From NCBI GenBank assembly GCA_002707785.1, contig PANW01000084.1, positions 1 through 64,000 on the forward strand: DNA of 64,000 bases. The letters are read 5' to 3'. The translations under genes and the position numbers were made by a program. This document shows, one piece after another, positions 1-8,322 of the stretch; the first letter of the stretch is position 1, and every line of letters starts with the position of its first letter. The DNA is from Cellvibrionaceae bacterium (GTDB lineage: Bacteria > Pseudomonadota > Gammaproteobacteria > Pseudomonadales > Cellvibrionaceae). The notes beneath the pieces are model-generated. The model was given only the letters and a program-made list of their open reading frames with translations, made no database searches and was not told the DNA's origin.

Positions 1-167
1 AAATGTTCAACTCAGTACGATTCGCCATTGGAATGAATAATGAAACCAGTCCAACTAAAGCTCTGATGTCATGTATTTCAACTTAATTTGAACCGATGAA
101 GACATTCGCAGTGTGGTTTGGTGAGTGATATATATATTGTGGCAGTGTTTTGATTTAGATAATTAAA

Positions 168-962
168 TTACATACTTTCGCATGACAGAGTCACGGATTG
201 TTTAACTGAAGTTGCTAGATTAAGTGGATGTTCTCTATTTTTTATTATTTTACGAAACTTTGTAATATTTTTATCAATGGAAGTATCAATTGTCTCTTTT
301 ACTATTTGAGGTAATGAGGCTCGGTATCCCAGATACAATCCCCGTACGCGGGCGATCTCCATTTTATGCAATTTTTGTGAGGGGCTTAGTTTCTCTAAAG
401 TTGATTCTAAATATGTTTCTGAGCTGATTATTATGTCAATTCGCTTGGCTAGTAATGCTTTAAGTAATGATTCATGACCTGTGTAGAGTCTGGGTTTTAA
501 TCCGTGTTTTAATTTCACTAAGTCTTCACCGGAAGACCACGGTGAAATATCTCTTATTATTCCAACTCTAGCATTACTGGTTTTGGGCTGGGATAGGGAG
601 TAGTAATTCTCTTCTATGTCAATAATTCTATTTCTATTCAACTGAATTTTATTTTTATCTATCATGGGGATTTCGGATTTATTTATTAGAATTAGCGATA
701 TATCTAGACTTCTGTTATTTAGTTCTGCTATATGCCTAAGCCCTAGCGGCATTATTTTGGGGCAAATTATAAGGCTCGATCCAGCTAGTAGATTCCGTAT
801 GATAAGTACAGAGTTTTTATAGTAGCCTCCAGTTAGACCCGCATTTTGAAAAACGGGGAAGAACAACGGAGAGAGATAGTTAACCGTATTAGCTACCGCT
901 ACTTTCGGATTAAACGTGGAAAGCGATATCAACGTTAAAATAAATAAGTACCAAAATTGCAT
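168..962 (-). CDS. Periplasmic solute-binding-like protein, function unknown
   Basis: 264 aa. The first ~24 residues are a hydrophobic signal peptide ending near VAVANT, so export to the periplasm is likely. The middle (DISPWSSGEDLVKLKHGLKP, then ESLLKALLAKRIDIIISSE) resembles the second lobe of family 3 solute-binding proteins, where a short helix is followed by a statement-like 'RIDI' strand; this is family-style resemblance, not a firm match. It is AT-rich and stands alone, with no transporter genes beside it. The nearest gene feature upstream is a decayed thiolase/dehydrogenase remnant. It could be a sensor-type periplasmic protein rather than an uptake component. The function is not recognised. 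Confidence 0.55.
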   Translation of the reverse strand: MQFWYLFILTLISLSTFNPKVAVANTVNYLSPLFFPVFQNAGLTGGYYKNSVLIIRNLLAGSSLIICPKIMPLGLRHIAELNNRSLDISLILINKSEIPMIDKNKIQLNRNRIIDIEENYYSLSQPKTSNARVGIIRDISPWSSGEDLVKLKHGLKPRLYTGHESLLKALLAKRIDIIISSETYLESTLEKLSPSQKLHKMEIARVRGLYLGYRASLPQIVKETIDTSIDKNITKFRKIIKNREHPLNLATSVKQSVTLSCESM

Positions 963-1065
963 GATCCCACTTAATTAAGTAGATAATATTTCTTGAGTGT
1001 AGGGCTTGTGACGGTTTTTGGCTAATGATTATTCCTATTGATTCTTGTGGGTTAGGGTACGCTGG

Positions 1066-1213
1066 TGTAGGCACGGATAATGGGGTATTCGTGCATATAG
1101 CCGTAACCGCCAAATAATTGTAAGCATTGAGTAATTAGCTTGCCTTGTGCTTGGTTAGCATAAAGTTTGACCATAGCAGCCATTGTGTCATCCAGCTTCC
1201 GTTCCATTAAGAG
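1066..1213 (-). pseudogene. Acyl-CoA dehydrogenase C-terminal remnant
   Basis: Translating the minus strand gives a fragment containing QLFGGYGYMHEYPI-like sequence, matching the C-terminal part of the intact acyl-CoA dehydrogenase at 13506-14669 (QLFGGYGYMNEYPIARLYRD). DNA similarity to 13580-13730 is also visible directly, for example TTGCCTTG followed by the TGTCATCCAGCTT/CGTCCAGCTT stretch. Only about 49 codons remain, with no start, no flavin-binding core and no proper end. It abuts the thiolase remnant at about 1213-1222, so both are pieces of one collapsed operon copy. Confidence 0.75.
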
Positions 1214-1219
1214 CTTAAG

Positions 1220-1762
1220 GAAATGGTATCAAAGGCGCTTTTCAATACGCCAAGCCCCTCAAGAGTAGCGTCAGGACGTAGGTATTCATCCTTGCTTAGA
1301 AGCGGCAAGCCAAGATCATCAATCACAGTAATAACAGAATTATCAAAGTGGCCTTTAGTCCACGAGTGGGCAGTGCGTTGCTGGCGTTCTACTGCGTATT
1401 GGTCAAGGTCTTCACAGCTGAAACCGGAGCGGGTAGCAATTAGGTCGGTTCCAATACCTTGATGGGCAAAACTACTATTGTAGATAATGGCTGGGTCTCG
1501 AGGCAAAGCTCCTTCTTGAGAGCCCATAGGTACATGCGGCATGGATACAACTCCGCCGTCTATGGTTACGGACAAAACCTGTGAAACTGCCATATTAACC
1601 GCATTAAGGCCTGATGAGCAGGCTTGATCCAGTTGAAAGCCCGAGACCGATTGATCATATCCCAGCAGTAGTACAGCGGGATGGGCCAGATTGCAGCCTT
1701 GCTCCTCCACCAGTGTGACAATTCCCAGTGCTACGTCATCTACCTTACTGGTATCGGCTTGC
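1220..1762 (-). pseudogene. Thiolase remnant (truncated at both ends)
   Basis: The frame (open from a GTG at 1710, with homology running upstream to about 1762 as VDDVALGIV) matches residues ~50-230 of the intact thiolase at 16940-18148: SVSGFQLDQACSSGL retains the nucleophilic Cys loop and GIGTDLIATRSGFS is nearly identical. The N-terminus and the whole C-terminal half with the GHP and second Cys motifs are gone. GGGVES has become GGVVSM. Its 3' end runs straight into the acyl-CoA dehydrogenase remnant, so the FadB-like gene that lies between the two in the intact operon has been deleted. Non-functional. Confidence 0.85.
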
Positions 1763-2270
1763 TAACAGTCTTATAGAGGTTATTGGTTATGGCCATAATA
1801 ACGAAATGTGGTAGTTGCTAGGATTTAATAGAAGGGCATCTGATTTGCGAGAGACATTGATAGTGATCTCGTAGGTAGGGTTATAAACAGTAAGGCTTGT
1901 TGTTAAAAATAGGTTTAAAAAGATTTATATCCTGTATATGATTATACTGTATGGTGTTGGTGCGAAGCCTTTCGCTCGCTTGGTAAAGCTACAAGAGGCT
2001 TGGCATGTGTTTGTTCAATCGCTAAAAAAGCAGTACTGGTTGATTATCGAAAGGTGTTGTTCAAGATTGATCATGTGACATGATTGTGGCCAATTCATGA
2101 CAAAACTCATTAGACTTATGTTGCTTGATGTTCAGCATTTTCAGTGGGTTTAACTAACTTCTGTGAACGATAGTGAGTTGGGTGTCATGTGAGAGGTTAT
2201 ATAGATTATGAACTGCAATTAGATAACCCAGATTCTGCAAAAACCTATAATAAATTGGAGAGAATAATCC
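1763..2270. other. Intergenic region before the TonB receptor
   Basis: About 500 bases without a convincing gene. It is AT-rich. A half-site TATATGATTATA lies at 1935-1946 and resembles the right half of the operator family found elsewhere in the window, but its left half is poor. A purine-rich ribosome site (GGAGAG, 2257-2262) precedes the receptor start. I could not assign a clear promoter. Confidence 0.4.
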
Positions 2271-4574
2271 ATGAAAAAATTTCAAATGAAGCAGATGCCC
2301 GTAGCTGTAGGTGGAGTTATTGCTATGTTATTTGGTGCATCAGAACCTATTCATGCAGAAGGATTTGAGCTAGAGGAGATTGTGGTAACCGCACGTAAGC
2401 GCGAAGAATCATCTCAGGATGTTCCGGTTGCGATGAGTAACTATAGTGGTGGTGACTTGGCTGCACTTAATCTGACTGATACAAATCAGCTAGGCCAATT
2501 CTCTCCAGGGGTAAATATTGAGCCTCCAGCGGCTCAGGGTGGCTCAGCAACGCGTGTGACTATACGTGGACAGGTGCAGACTGATAATTTAATCACCTTG
2601 GATCCTTCTGTTGGTTGGTACATTGATGATGTTTATCTAGCCCGTACCTATGGTACTGCTAACAGTATTTTTGACTTAGAGCGCGTTGAAATTCTAAAAG
2701 GTCCTCAGGGGACTCTATATGGTCGTAACACCACGGGTGGGGCTATCAAACTGGTTACCACTAAGGCTGACCCTTTTGAAGGAGTTAGTGGTTACGTTAG
2801 TGGAGGCATTGGTAACTTCGATCAAACAAAAGTTGGTGGCGCAATTAATATTCCGTTGGTTGAAGATAAGTTGGCGGTGCGTTTGGTCGCCCTGAAAGAT
2901 AAGCGTGATGAAGGTTTTGGTGATGTCACCATTTATGGCAATGCTTCAGACCCGTTGGTAGTAGGGGCAGATGTATATGATCCTACAGACAAAAAAGATT
3001 GGGGCACAAAAGATAACGAGCTGTATCGTGTAGGAGTTACATATTTTGCAAGCGAAGATTTGTCTGTCTTTTTAAATTATGAAAAGACCGAAAGCTACAC
3101 CACTGATATTTCTTACAATGATTCAAATGAGCCTGGTAATCAGGGGGATCTTCCTAATGGTCCATCTATCTTTCCTTTCTCGCGCTCAACAAGTGATCAC
3201 TATAGTGCCGCTCTTAATGCGCTAAACTGGTCAGAGTCTGATACTGAAACTGTCGGATTTACTGTTGAATATGATATCAATGAAGATCTTTCAACTCGAC
3301 TGGTTTACGGTTGGCGTAATAGTGAAAATGAATATGTAGCGGACATAGATGGAACTGCATTGCCCTTAAGTTCATTTGTTACTCCGTTTACGTCTGATGC
3401 TGAACAGCATTCTTTTGAATGGCAGTTGACAGGCACGGCGTTTGAAGGATCTGTAGACTGGATTACTGGTTTGTACTGGTTTGAGGAAAAGGGAAGTGAC
3501 TACTCCTCCTCGCAATCGGGAGCGGCTATTTTAGGTGGGGCGACAAACACTATTTTCGATGCATCGGCTGAAAATAACAGTGAGTCTGTATTTATTTCAG
3601 CGACATTCCACGCAACGGACTCCATCAATGTTGTCACGGGTGTGCGATATACTCATGATGATAAATCTGTGGAAGTGACGCCTACTCAAGAGATTATTGG
3701 CGTTACACCAGCATTTTGTATTGCTGCTGTAGCTTCGTTGCCAAATGGAGACCTTACCGCTTGTGAATGGAGCAATCAGGAGGATGACTACATTGTGTCT
3801 TATAATGTAGGTGTCGATTGGGCTGCAACTGAAAATGTAATGGTTTATGCAAAAACAGCTAGTGCGAGTCGGTCGGGCGGCCAAAATATGAGGGCCTTAA
3901 GTCTCGAAGATGCAAAACCTTTTGAGGAGGAAACTGCAACAGATTGGGAGTTGGGTATTAAGTCGCAGCTTTTAGATAACACATTGCAGGTTAACGCAGC
4001 GGTGTATCAAACTGACTATGAGTCAGTGCAGCAGACAGACCTAAAAAATGACCCTGCTAGTGGTGCTAACTACACAGTGGTACGTAATGCAGGTGATGCT
4101 ACCATTGACGGTTTTGAGGTCGATTTTAAGTGGGTTGTTACAGATAGCTGGATGGTTTCTGGTAGCGCTGGAATTTTAAATTGGAACTTTAAGGATGACA
4201 CCTCTATTTCACCTTCGGCTCCGGAAAAAGAAGCATCTTTGCGCATGAACTACTTATTGCCAACCGATATAGGTGTTTTCAATTTTGATGTTAACTATAG
4301 TTACCGAGGGGAGATGGTTAGTAATACTTCTGGGGGGCGTGACAATGTTAGAAACTACTCAGCGATTACCGTAGATTCAGTCGAATTAGTTGGGGCGCGT
4401 ATAACTCTAGATATGATCGATGATGCTTTGTCTTTATCTCTATGGGGAACCAATTTGACTGATGAAGAATACCGCTCGTCAAGTCTGAATATTATCAGTG
4501 GACCTTTTGCTTTAAGTAATTCAGGTGTGGGTGCACCTCGCTCGTTTGGCTTAGAAGCGACTTACAAATTCTGA
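2271..4574 (+). CDS. TonB-dependent outer-membrane receptor
   Basis: 767 aa. A signal peptide ends near HAEG (residue ~31). It is followed by a TonB-box-like segment EEIVVTARKREESSQDVP and a plug domain (VTIRGQ, then YIDDVYLARTYG, FDLERVEILKGPQGTLYGRNTTGGAI), then a 22-strand-type beta-barrel. The C-terminus ends in the aromatic residue of TYKF, the usual outer-membrane assembly signal. Length is normal for this family, which takes up large or poorly soluble ligands with energy from TonB-ExbBD. The start is supported by GGAGAG 8 bases upstream. Receptors of this subtype often accompany catabolic clusters for hydrophobic compounds, so uptake of the island's substrate is a reasonable inference, but the ligand cannot be read from sequence. 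Confidence 0.93.
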   Translation: MKKFQMKQMPVAVGGVIAMLFGASEPIHAEGFELEEIVVTARKREESSQDVPVAMSNYSGGDLAALNLTDTNQLGQFSPGVNIEPPAAQGGSATRVTIRGQVQTDNLITLDPSVGWYIDDVYLARTYGTANSIFDLERVEILKGPQGTLYGRNTTGGAIKLVTTKADPFEGVSGYVSGGIGNFDQTKVGGAINIPLVEDKLAVRLVALKDKRDEGFGDVTIYGNASDPLVVGADVYDPTDKKDWGTKDNELYRVGVTYFASEDLSVFLNYEKTESYTTDISYNDSNEPGNQGDLPNGPSIFPFSRSTSDHYSAALNALNWSESDTETVGFTVEYDINEDLSTRLVYGWRNSENEYVADIDGTALPLSSFVTPFTSDAEQHSFEWQLTGTAFEGSVDWITGLYWFEEKGSDYSSSQSGAAILGGATNTIFDASAENNSESVFISATFHATDSINVVTGVRYTHDDKSVEVTPTQEIIGVTPAFCIAAVASLPNGDLTACEWSNQEDDYIVSYNVGVDWAATENVMVYAKTASASRSGGQNMRALSLEDAKPFEEETATDWELGIKSQLLDNTLQVNAAVYQTDYESVQQTDLKNDPASGANYTVVRNAGDATIDGFEVDFKWVVTDSWMVSGSAGILNWNFKDDTSISPSAPEKEASLRMNYLLPTDIGVFNFDVNYSYRGEMVSNTSGGRDNVRNYSAITVDSVELVGARITLDMIDDALSLSLWGTNLTDEEYRSSSLNIISGPFALSNSGVGAPRSFGLEATYKF

Positions 4575-4624
4575 GTTTAATTAATCTAATTTGATCATAT
4601 CTTCAAAAGTGATCAATGTCATGT

Positions 4625-4662
4625 GGCTCCCTTCACCGGTTAATTTTTGGTGAAAGGGGCCC
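4625..4662 (+). terminator. Stem-loop after the TonB receptor
   Basis: GGCTCCCTTCACC pairs with GGTGAAAGGGGCC around an AT-rich loop, 50 bases after the receptor stop. The U-tract is weak (CATTTATGTTT), so it may be a terminator or only an mRNA-stabilising hairpin. Confidence 0.5.
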
Positions 4663-4681
4663 ATTTATGTTTCTGCATTTA

Positions 4682-5229
4682 TCACTCCTGATTTCTAGTA
4701 ATACCCAGTGTCTCGATGCCGAAGTCCAACGGCGGAACCTCTATTTTCTGGTCCAGATTGTAATCACTAAAGCGATTGATGTTGGAGTTGCATGATGGCG
4801 ATAGTCCATTCAGTAGCTCTTTATTGATATAGCGAAGTAAAAAGAGTGTCCTTATTGACTTTTCAGCACTTTAAACGCTAACTGTAACCAGTTCTTACGA
4901 CTGTACGTTCCTAGTCGTCGCAAAATCGTCGAAGCGGTAATTTTACCTTTTTTGATCGAGATAACCACGCGGAGCATATCTCGAAGGTGTCGCTAAATTA
5001 GTTTGAGATTATTACTGTCGGGAACAGGGGCCCAGTATATTTGTATCGAGAGCGATTGTCGGGACTAAAAAAGTAAAAAATCCCGCAGTGTTGCATCAGT
5101 CGAAACATGTTTGCCATTGCTCCGGTATTTAGGCAAATCAAATTTATTATAAGTATTGACGAGCTGGGTAAACTGATTGCGGCTCAGCTGGAAGTAAAAC
5201 CCGGTAGTGATAACCGTCGGGCTTGCGGT
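4682..5229 (-). pseudogene. Tn3-family transposase (TnpA) C-terminal remnant
   Basis: Minus-strand translation gives NKFDLPKYRSNGKHVSTD, then after stops RHLRDMLRVVISIKKGK, ITASTILRRLGTYSRKN and, in a second frame, IRTLFLLRYINKELL. This order matches the conserved C-terminal part of Tn3-family transposases (DLPKY.GSGKH.SADGTK; DMLRV..SIK.GKITASTILR.LGTYSRKN; RT.FLL.YI). In-frame stops occur at 5065-5067 and inside the NNLKLI/RHLRDM junction, there is a one-base frameshift near 4854, and most of the DDE core between the blocks is deleted. The last frame stops at 4682. The IS3 element at 5233-6467 is inserted at its upstream edge. No Tn3 inverted repeat or resolvase gene was seen. Clearly dead. 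Confidence 0.75.
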
Positions 5230-6075
5230 CAATGGCAAGCCCCTAGTTTTCGAGACGTTTGCCAGCTTCTTAAAATAGCTTCTCTCAAACTCCATAGGTG
5301 ATATGCCATCGTTGTTGCCGTGTCGACGCCTTGGATAGTAGAAAAACACAATGTAATTAAATGTCTCTGACCTAGCGTTATTCCTGGTTTTGTAGATTTT
5401 TCGTTTGATACGCTTCGTTTTCAGAAGATAGAAGAAGCTCTCAGCTACCGCATTGTCATGACAGTTGCCTCGGCGACTCATGCTTAACTCCAGGTTGTTA
5501 TCATCGACGAACTTGCGCCAATCCGAACTGGTATATTGAACTCCCTGATCAGAGTGGATTAATACCTTACCTTCAGGTTTTCGACGCCAGATTGCCATCA
5601 ATAGCGCATCGATGACCAGGTCCGATCTCGGGCTGCTTTTCATGCTCCATCCAATAATTTGACGAGAGAATAGGTCCAAGACGATCGTCAGATAAAGCCA
5701 ACCTTCATGAGTGCGAATGTAGGTAAAGTCAGTTACCCAGGAAATATTTGGCTCCGCCACTTCAAATCCCCGATCCAAGGTGTTGCGCGCTACATGGCTC
5801 AGATCGCCTCCCTTAAATCCACGATGCTTTTTATAGCCGAGTTGGGAGCGTATGCCAGCTTCTCGCATGATGCGATGCACTCGGTTCTTCCCGCACCGTT
5901 CACCACAATCCTTAAAATCTCTAGTGATATTACGATAACCGTACGAGCATCCGCTCTCCAACCAGAACTTTTTAATCTTCCCCAGTAGGCGCTTATCTTC
6001 TATGGCTCTGGGGCTATCTGGTGGCTTAAGCCAAGCATAAAATCCGCTGTAGTGAAGCCCCAGAATACGGCACAT
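5065..6075 (-). CDS. IS3-family transposase OrfB with flanking-DNA tail
   Basis: 336 aa open frame. It has an HTH_21-type segment (YGYRNITRDF), then the rve integrase core with the DDE residues visible: Asp in WVTDFTYI, Asp in IHSDQGVQY, Glu in NAVAESFFYLLK. Homology to OrfB proteins ends at about FKKLANVSKTRG, exactly where the IS end lies (5233). The last ~56 residues are read from the host Tn3 remnant, so the IS has no stop codon of its own inside its end. OrfB is normally made as an OrfAB fusion by -1 frameshifting; in-frame sequence continues upstream of 6075 past the IS3 A-rich region near 6118-6128. Acts as DNA strand-transfer enzyme. Confidence 0.9.
   Translation of the reverse strand: MCRILGLHYSGFYAWLKPPDSPRAIEDKRLLGKIKKFWLESGCSYGYRNITRDFKDCGERCGKNRVHRIMREAGIRSQLGYKKHRGFKGGDLSHVARNTLDRGFEVAEPNISWVTDFTYIRTHEGWLYLTIVLDLFSRQIIGWSMKSSPRSDLVIDALLMAIWRRKPEGKVLIHSDQGVQYTSSDWRKFVDDNNLELSMSRRGNCHDNAVAESFFYLLKTKRIKRKIYKTRNNARSETFNYIVFFYYPRRRHGNNDGISPMEFERSYFKKLANVSKTRGLPLTASPTVITTGFYFQLSRNQFTQLVNTYNKFDLPKYRSNGKHVSTDATLRDFLLF
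5233..5256. repeat. IS3 terminal inverted repeat, right end
   Basis: 24-bp end at the orfB side; pairs with 6444-6467 (19/24). It is flanked outside by target duplicate CAA at 5230-5232. Confidence 0.85.
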
Positions 6076-6107
6076 GGTCAGAACAGAGAATTGCGTGAGT
6101 CGGGATT

Positions 6108-6400
6108 TTATGATTTCGTATTTTTCTTTGACTCGCTTGCGAAAAATACTGCGGCTTCCTTTAATATATCTCGCTCCTCAGTAACACGCCTAAGCTCAGC
6201 CTTTAACTTCATCATCTTCTCCTGCTGGCTTGATATAGTCTGATGCTGAATGCCAGCATCCCCATATTTTTTGTCCAATCATGCAGGCTTTTCTGGGTAA
6301 CTCCTAAGCGCTTAGCCGCATCAGCTATCTTATAGCCTCGCTCAGTGACCTGTTTAATAGCTTCTAGTTTAAACTCTTCTGTGTAACGTTTGCCGCTCAT
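6108..6400 (-). pseudogene. IS3-family OrfA, frameshifted
   Basis: The ATG at 6400 opens MSGKRYTEEFKLEAIKQVTE, a typical helix-turn-helix OrfA start that binds the IS ends. After DWTKN the frame is lost: the true continuation (YGDAGIQHQTISSQQEKMMK, then LKAELRRVTEERDILKEAAVFFA) lies in the next frame up to a stop at 6108-6110. One A appears to be missing from an A6 run at 6268-6273. The leucine-zipper segment and the region preparing the programmed frameshift to OrfB are otherwise intact. It is either a real inactivating deletion or a sequencing error in a homopolymer. Confidence 0.8.
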
Positions 6401-6443
6401 GCTTTAACACCTTCTGTTTACGCCAATTATAACGCTGACAGGT

Positions 6444-6467
6444 GTCTAGGATACTGGGAGCTTGCCA
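6444..6467. repeat. IS3 terminal inverted repeat, left end
   Basis: 24-bp end at the orfA side; reverse complement of the 5233-5256 end with five mismatches. It is followed by target duplicate CAA at 6468-6470. Confidence 0.85.
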
Positions 6468-6541
6468 CAACTTTCCTTTGCAAGTGCTGTGTTAGATGTT
6501 ACCAAGTTTTTTTCGCTTTTGGCGATCTGCGAGCCTGTCTT

Positions 6542-6558
6542 TTCGAGACCGTCTCGAA
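6542..6558. promoter_or_regulatory. Perfect 8-bp palindrome, operator-like
   Basis: TTCGAGACCGTCTCGAA is an uninterrupted inverted repeat with one central base. It stands about 75 bases outside the IS3 left end and 90 bases beyond the stop of the thioesterase-like gene. The size and symmetry fit a TetR-type operator, but no gene starts here now; the IS may have cut it off from its target. It is unrelated to the AATYAT-N4-ATGATT family. Confidence 0.4.
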
Positions 6559-6645
6559 TGCTACAATTACTTTTAGAATATTATCTAGGAGGAGTTTTTC
6601 TGAGATAGGAAAAAGTTTGGGATATACTAGATGGTTACACAGAGG

Positions 6646-7191
6646 TTAACTCTGGGAGTTAGAAATAACATAGGTAAGCATTTTCTTTTTAATGTTATTT
6701 GAAACAAGAACAGGCTTTCCATCAAGGGTATGCACTAAAATTGCTTCGCAGTAATCAATACATTTTTGCTGGCGAAAAAGTGCCTGACTGCACACGTAGG
6801 AAGAATTACCTATATGACTGATTCCAGAGGCCAGCTGCAAGGTTTCGGGGAAGTGAATGTCATCCAGGTAGCGGGTGTTTGTTTCGGCTAAAACAATTCT
6901 GGTGGGATTCTTTGTCTGATACAAGGTTTGACCAAAGAACTCCATTTGCCAGCGGGCTCTTGCACTTTCGTAATAACGTGAGACTGTAAGATTATTAACG
7001 TGCCCGAGTGCATCCATGTCGCCGAATTGTGTGTCTTGCTGAATGTGGTGTTTGTAATTGGCAGCTTGTAATAAGGTGGGATCCAGATTCTGTTTTATGA
7101 CTAGGTTGTTCCTGCAGAGGTTGGATAGGGGGAGTTGGTGACAAGTTCTGTGAATTAAGCGCTGATTGATACAAAAACGTCGCCCCGACAA
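6646..7191 (-). CDS. 4HBT hotdog-fold acyl-CoA thioesterase, start unclear
   Basis: The conserved core starts at FGDMDALGHVNNLTVSRYYE, the 4HBT (YbgC-type) signature in which the Asp of the DxDxxGHVNN block is catalytic. The family hydrolyses short or medium acyl-CoA thioesters in the cytoplasm. The core spans roughly residues 48-175 of the open frame, and total length fits if the protein starts just before the core. The only start codons upstream are TTG at 7191 and an ATG inside the catalytic motif, with no ribosome site; the first ~45 residues look unlike a real N-terminus. The 5' end may therefore be damaged. It follows the enoyl-CoA hydratase at 7283-8059 on the same strand with a 90-base gap, likely co-transcribed. 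Confidence 0.65.
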   Translation of the reverse strand: MSGRRFCINQRLIHRTCHQLPLSNLCRNNLVIKQNLDPTLLQAANYKHHIQQDTQFGDMDALGHVNNLTVSRYYESARARWQMEFFGQTLYQTKNPTRIVLAETNTRYLDDIHFPETLQLASGISHIGNSSYVCSQALFRQQKCIDYCEAILVHTLDGKPVLVSNNIKKKMLTYVISNSQS

Positions 7192-7282
7192 TAAAAGTCA
7201 TTTGTGGGGCGAGCCTTTAGTGCTAAGAGGTTTTGGTGCAAAGAAGCTTAAATGCAGAGCTGTTGTTACCAGTGAAACGTAG

Positions 7283-8059
7283 TTACTTCCCTTGCCAAAT
7301 CGGAGCGCGTTTTTCCATAAAGGCTCTGGGGCCTTCTTTGGCATCTACGGAGCTCATGACAATCTTCATGGCTGCTGTATTCATGTCCCACAGCTGGCTT
7401 TCGGTGTTGTCGTTAGCGACCTTAGTAAGTTTCAGGCTTTCCACGACAGAAATGGGCGCGTTGGAGGCAATTTCTTCCGCTAGCTCGGTGGCCACCTCAA
7501 TCGCCTTTCCTGTTTCAACCACACGGTTAACCACCCCGTATTGCAGTGCACGATCTGCACTGAGAGGCAGGCCGGTGGTGACAATTTCGTTGGCAATCAC
7601 GCGGGGCAGTGAAGTGCCCACACGGAAGACGCCGCCAGCGGCAGCCATCAACCCGCGCTTAACCTCTGGTAGGCCTAATTTGCTAGTTTCGCTGATTACG
7701 GCCATCTCGCAGGTAAGCATCAGCTCAAATCCACCACCCAGTGCAAGGCCATCAATTGCTGCAATCCAGGGTTTAGTTCTGGGTTCTTTGACAAAGCCAG
7801 CGAAGCCACCAGTGGGCGTGTTACAGGCCGCGCCGCGACCCGCAGCCACTTCCCCAAGATCAACGCCGGCGCAGAATACATTGCCGTTAGCGGCGAGAAT
7901 GGCTACACGTAATTCCGGGTCATCTTCGACCGTTTTAATAGCTTCAGACAGCCCTTTGGTAATATCACCATTAATGGCGTTCTTTTTGTCGGGGCGGTTT
8001 AGTGTCACTAATGCAATGTGTGGCGTGAAACGTTCGAACAGTACGGCGGCTTCAGACAT
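7283..8059 (-). CDS. Enoyl-CoA hydratase/isomerase (crotonase)
   Basis: 258 aa from the ATG at 8059 (MSEAAVLFERFTPHIALVTL); an open frame extends upstream to 8155 but lacks crotonase homology. Oxyanion-hole segments are NVFCAGVDLGEV and DGLALGGGFELML. Both catalytic glutamates of the hydratase family are present (in GFELML and LGLPEVKRG), so hydration of a 2-enoyl-CoA is plausible, unlike two other crotonases in the window. It diverges from the CoA-transferase at 8323, and operator-like site 8184-8199 lies between them, which suggests joint control. The next gene downstream is a thioesterase. Confidence 0.88.
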   Translation of the reverse strand: MSEAAVLFERFTPHIALVTLNRPDKKNAINGDITKGLSEAIKTVEDDPELRVAILAANGNVFCAGVDLGEVAAGRGAACNTPTGGFAGFVKEPRTKPWIAAIDGLALGGGFELMLTCEMAVISETSKLGLPEVKRGLMAAAGGVFRVGTSLPRVIANEIVTTGLPLSADRALQYGVVNRVVETGKAIEVATELAEEIASNAPISVVESLKLTKVANDNTESQLWDMNTAAMKIVMSSVDAKEGPRAFMEKRAPIWQGK

Positions 8060-8183
8060 AATGTGGTCTCTTAATCGATGAATTAACCTATTATTGACAC
8101 GAGAGCCTGCCCCGACCAGTAAGGGATGGGGTTTGGGTTTCGGTCTGCTTGTCATTATGGCTTATATACATAATAATCTTCAC

Positions 8184-8199
8184 AATTATATATATGATT
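8184..8199. promoter_or_regulatory. Operator-like site AATTAT-N4-ATGATT
   Basis: AATTATATATATGATT lies in the divergent promoter region between the enoyl-CoA hydratase (minus) and the double-domain CoA-transferase (plus). It is identical to sites 18417-18432 and 41487-41502. Member of the window-wide 16-bp inverted-repeat family. Confidence 0.65.
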
Positions 8200-8322
8200 T
8201 GATAGTATGTAAATTAAGCCTCGCACACGAAAATACAATCCGGGCCAAGACAAAGGCATCCCGAGAGAGGCTCAGGCGCAGTGACGGCAATCCGACAGCA
8301 GAGATAATAATCAGGTGACAGC

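Larger units (their letters stand above)
5233..6467. mobile_element. IS3-family insertion sequence, 1235 bp
   Basis: Both ends can be placed. Bases 5233-5256 (starting TGGCAAGCCCCTAGT) and the reverse complement of 6444-6467 (starting TGGCAAGCTCCCAGT) match at 19 of 24 positions and end in the TG/CA dinucleotide usual for IS3 elements. The trinucleotide CAA occurs immediately outside both ends (5230-5232 and 6468-6470), the 3-bp target duplication expected for this family. The length and the two overlapping minus-strand genes (orfA, orfB) fit. The element sits in a decayed Tn3 transposase gene. orfA carries a frameshift, so autonomous movement is doubtful. Confidence 0.9.

Noticed and set aside
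910-1113. Short minus-strand frame between the binding protein and the dehydrogenase remnant
   Set aside because: It only overlaps the decayed dehydrogenase fragment and the start of the binding protein; no start signal.
5016-5038. TGTCGGGAACAGGGGCCCAG as the IS3 right end
   Set aside because: A better 19/24 inverted repeat with matching CAA target duplication was found at 5233, giving the expected 1.2-kb element.
7233-8081. 282-codon plus-strand open frame
   Set aside because: It is antisense to the canonical enoyl-CoA hydratase; composition is Ser/Ala-rich with no family match.
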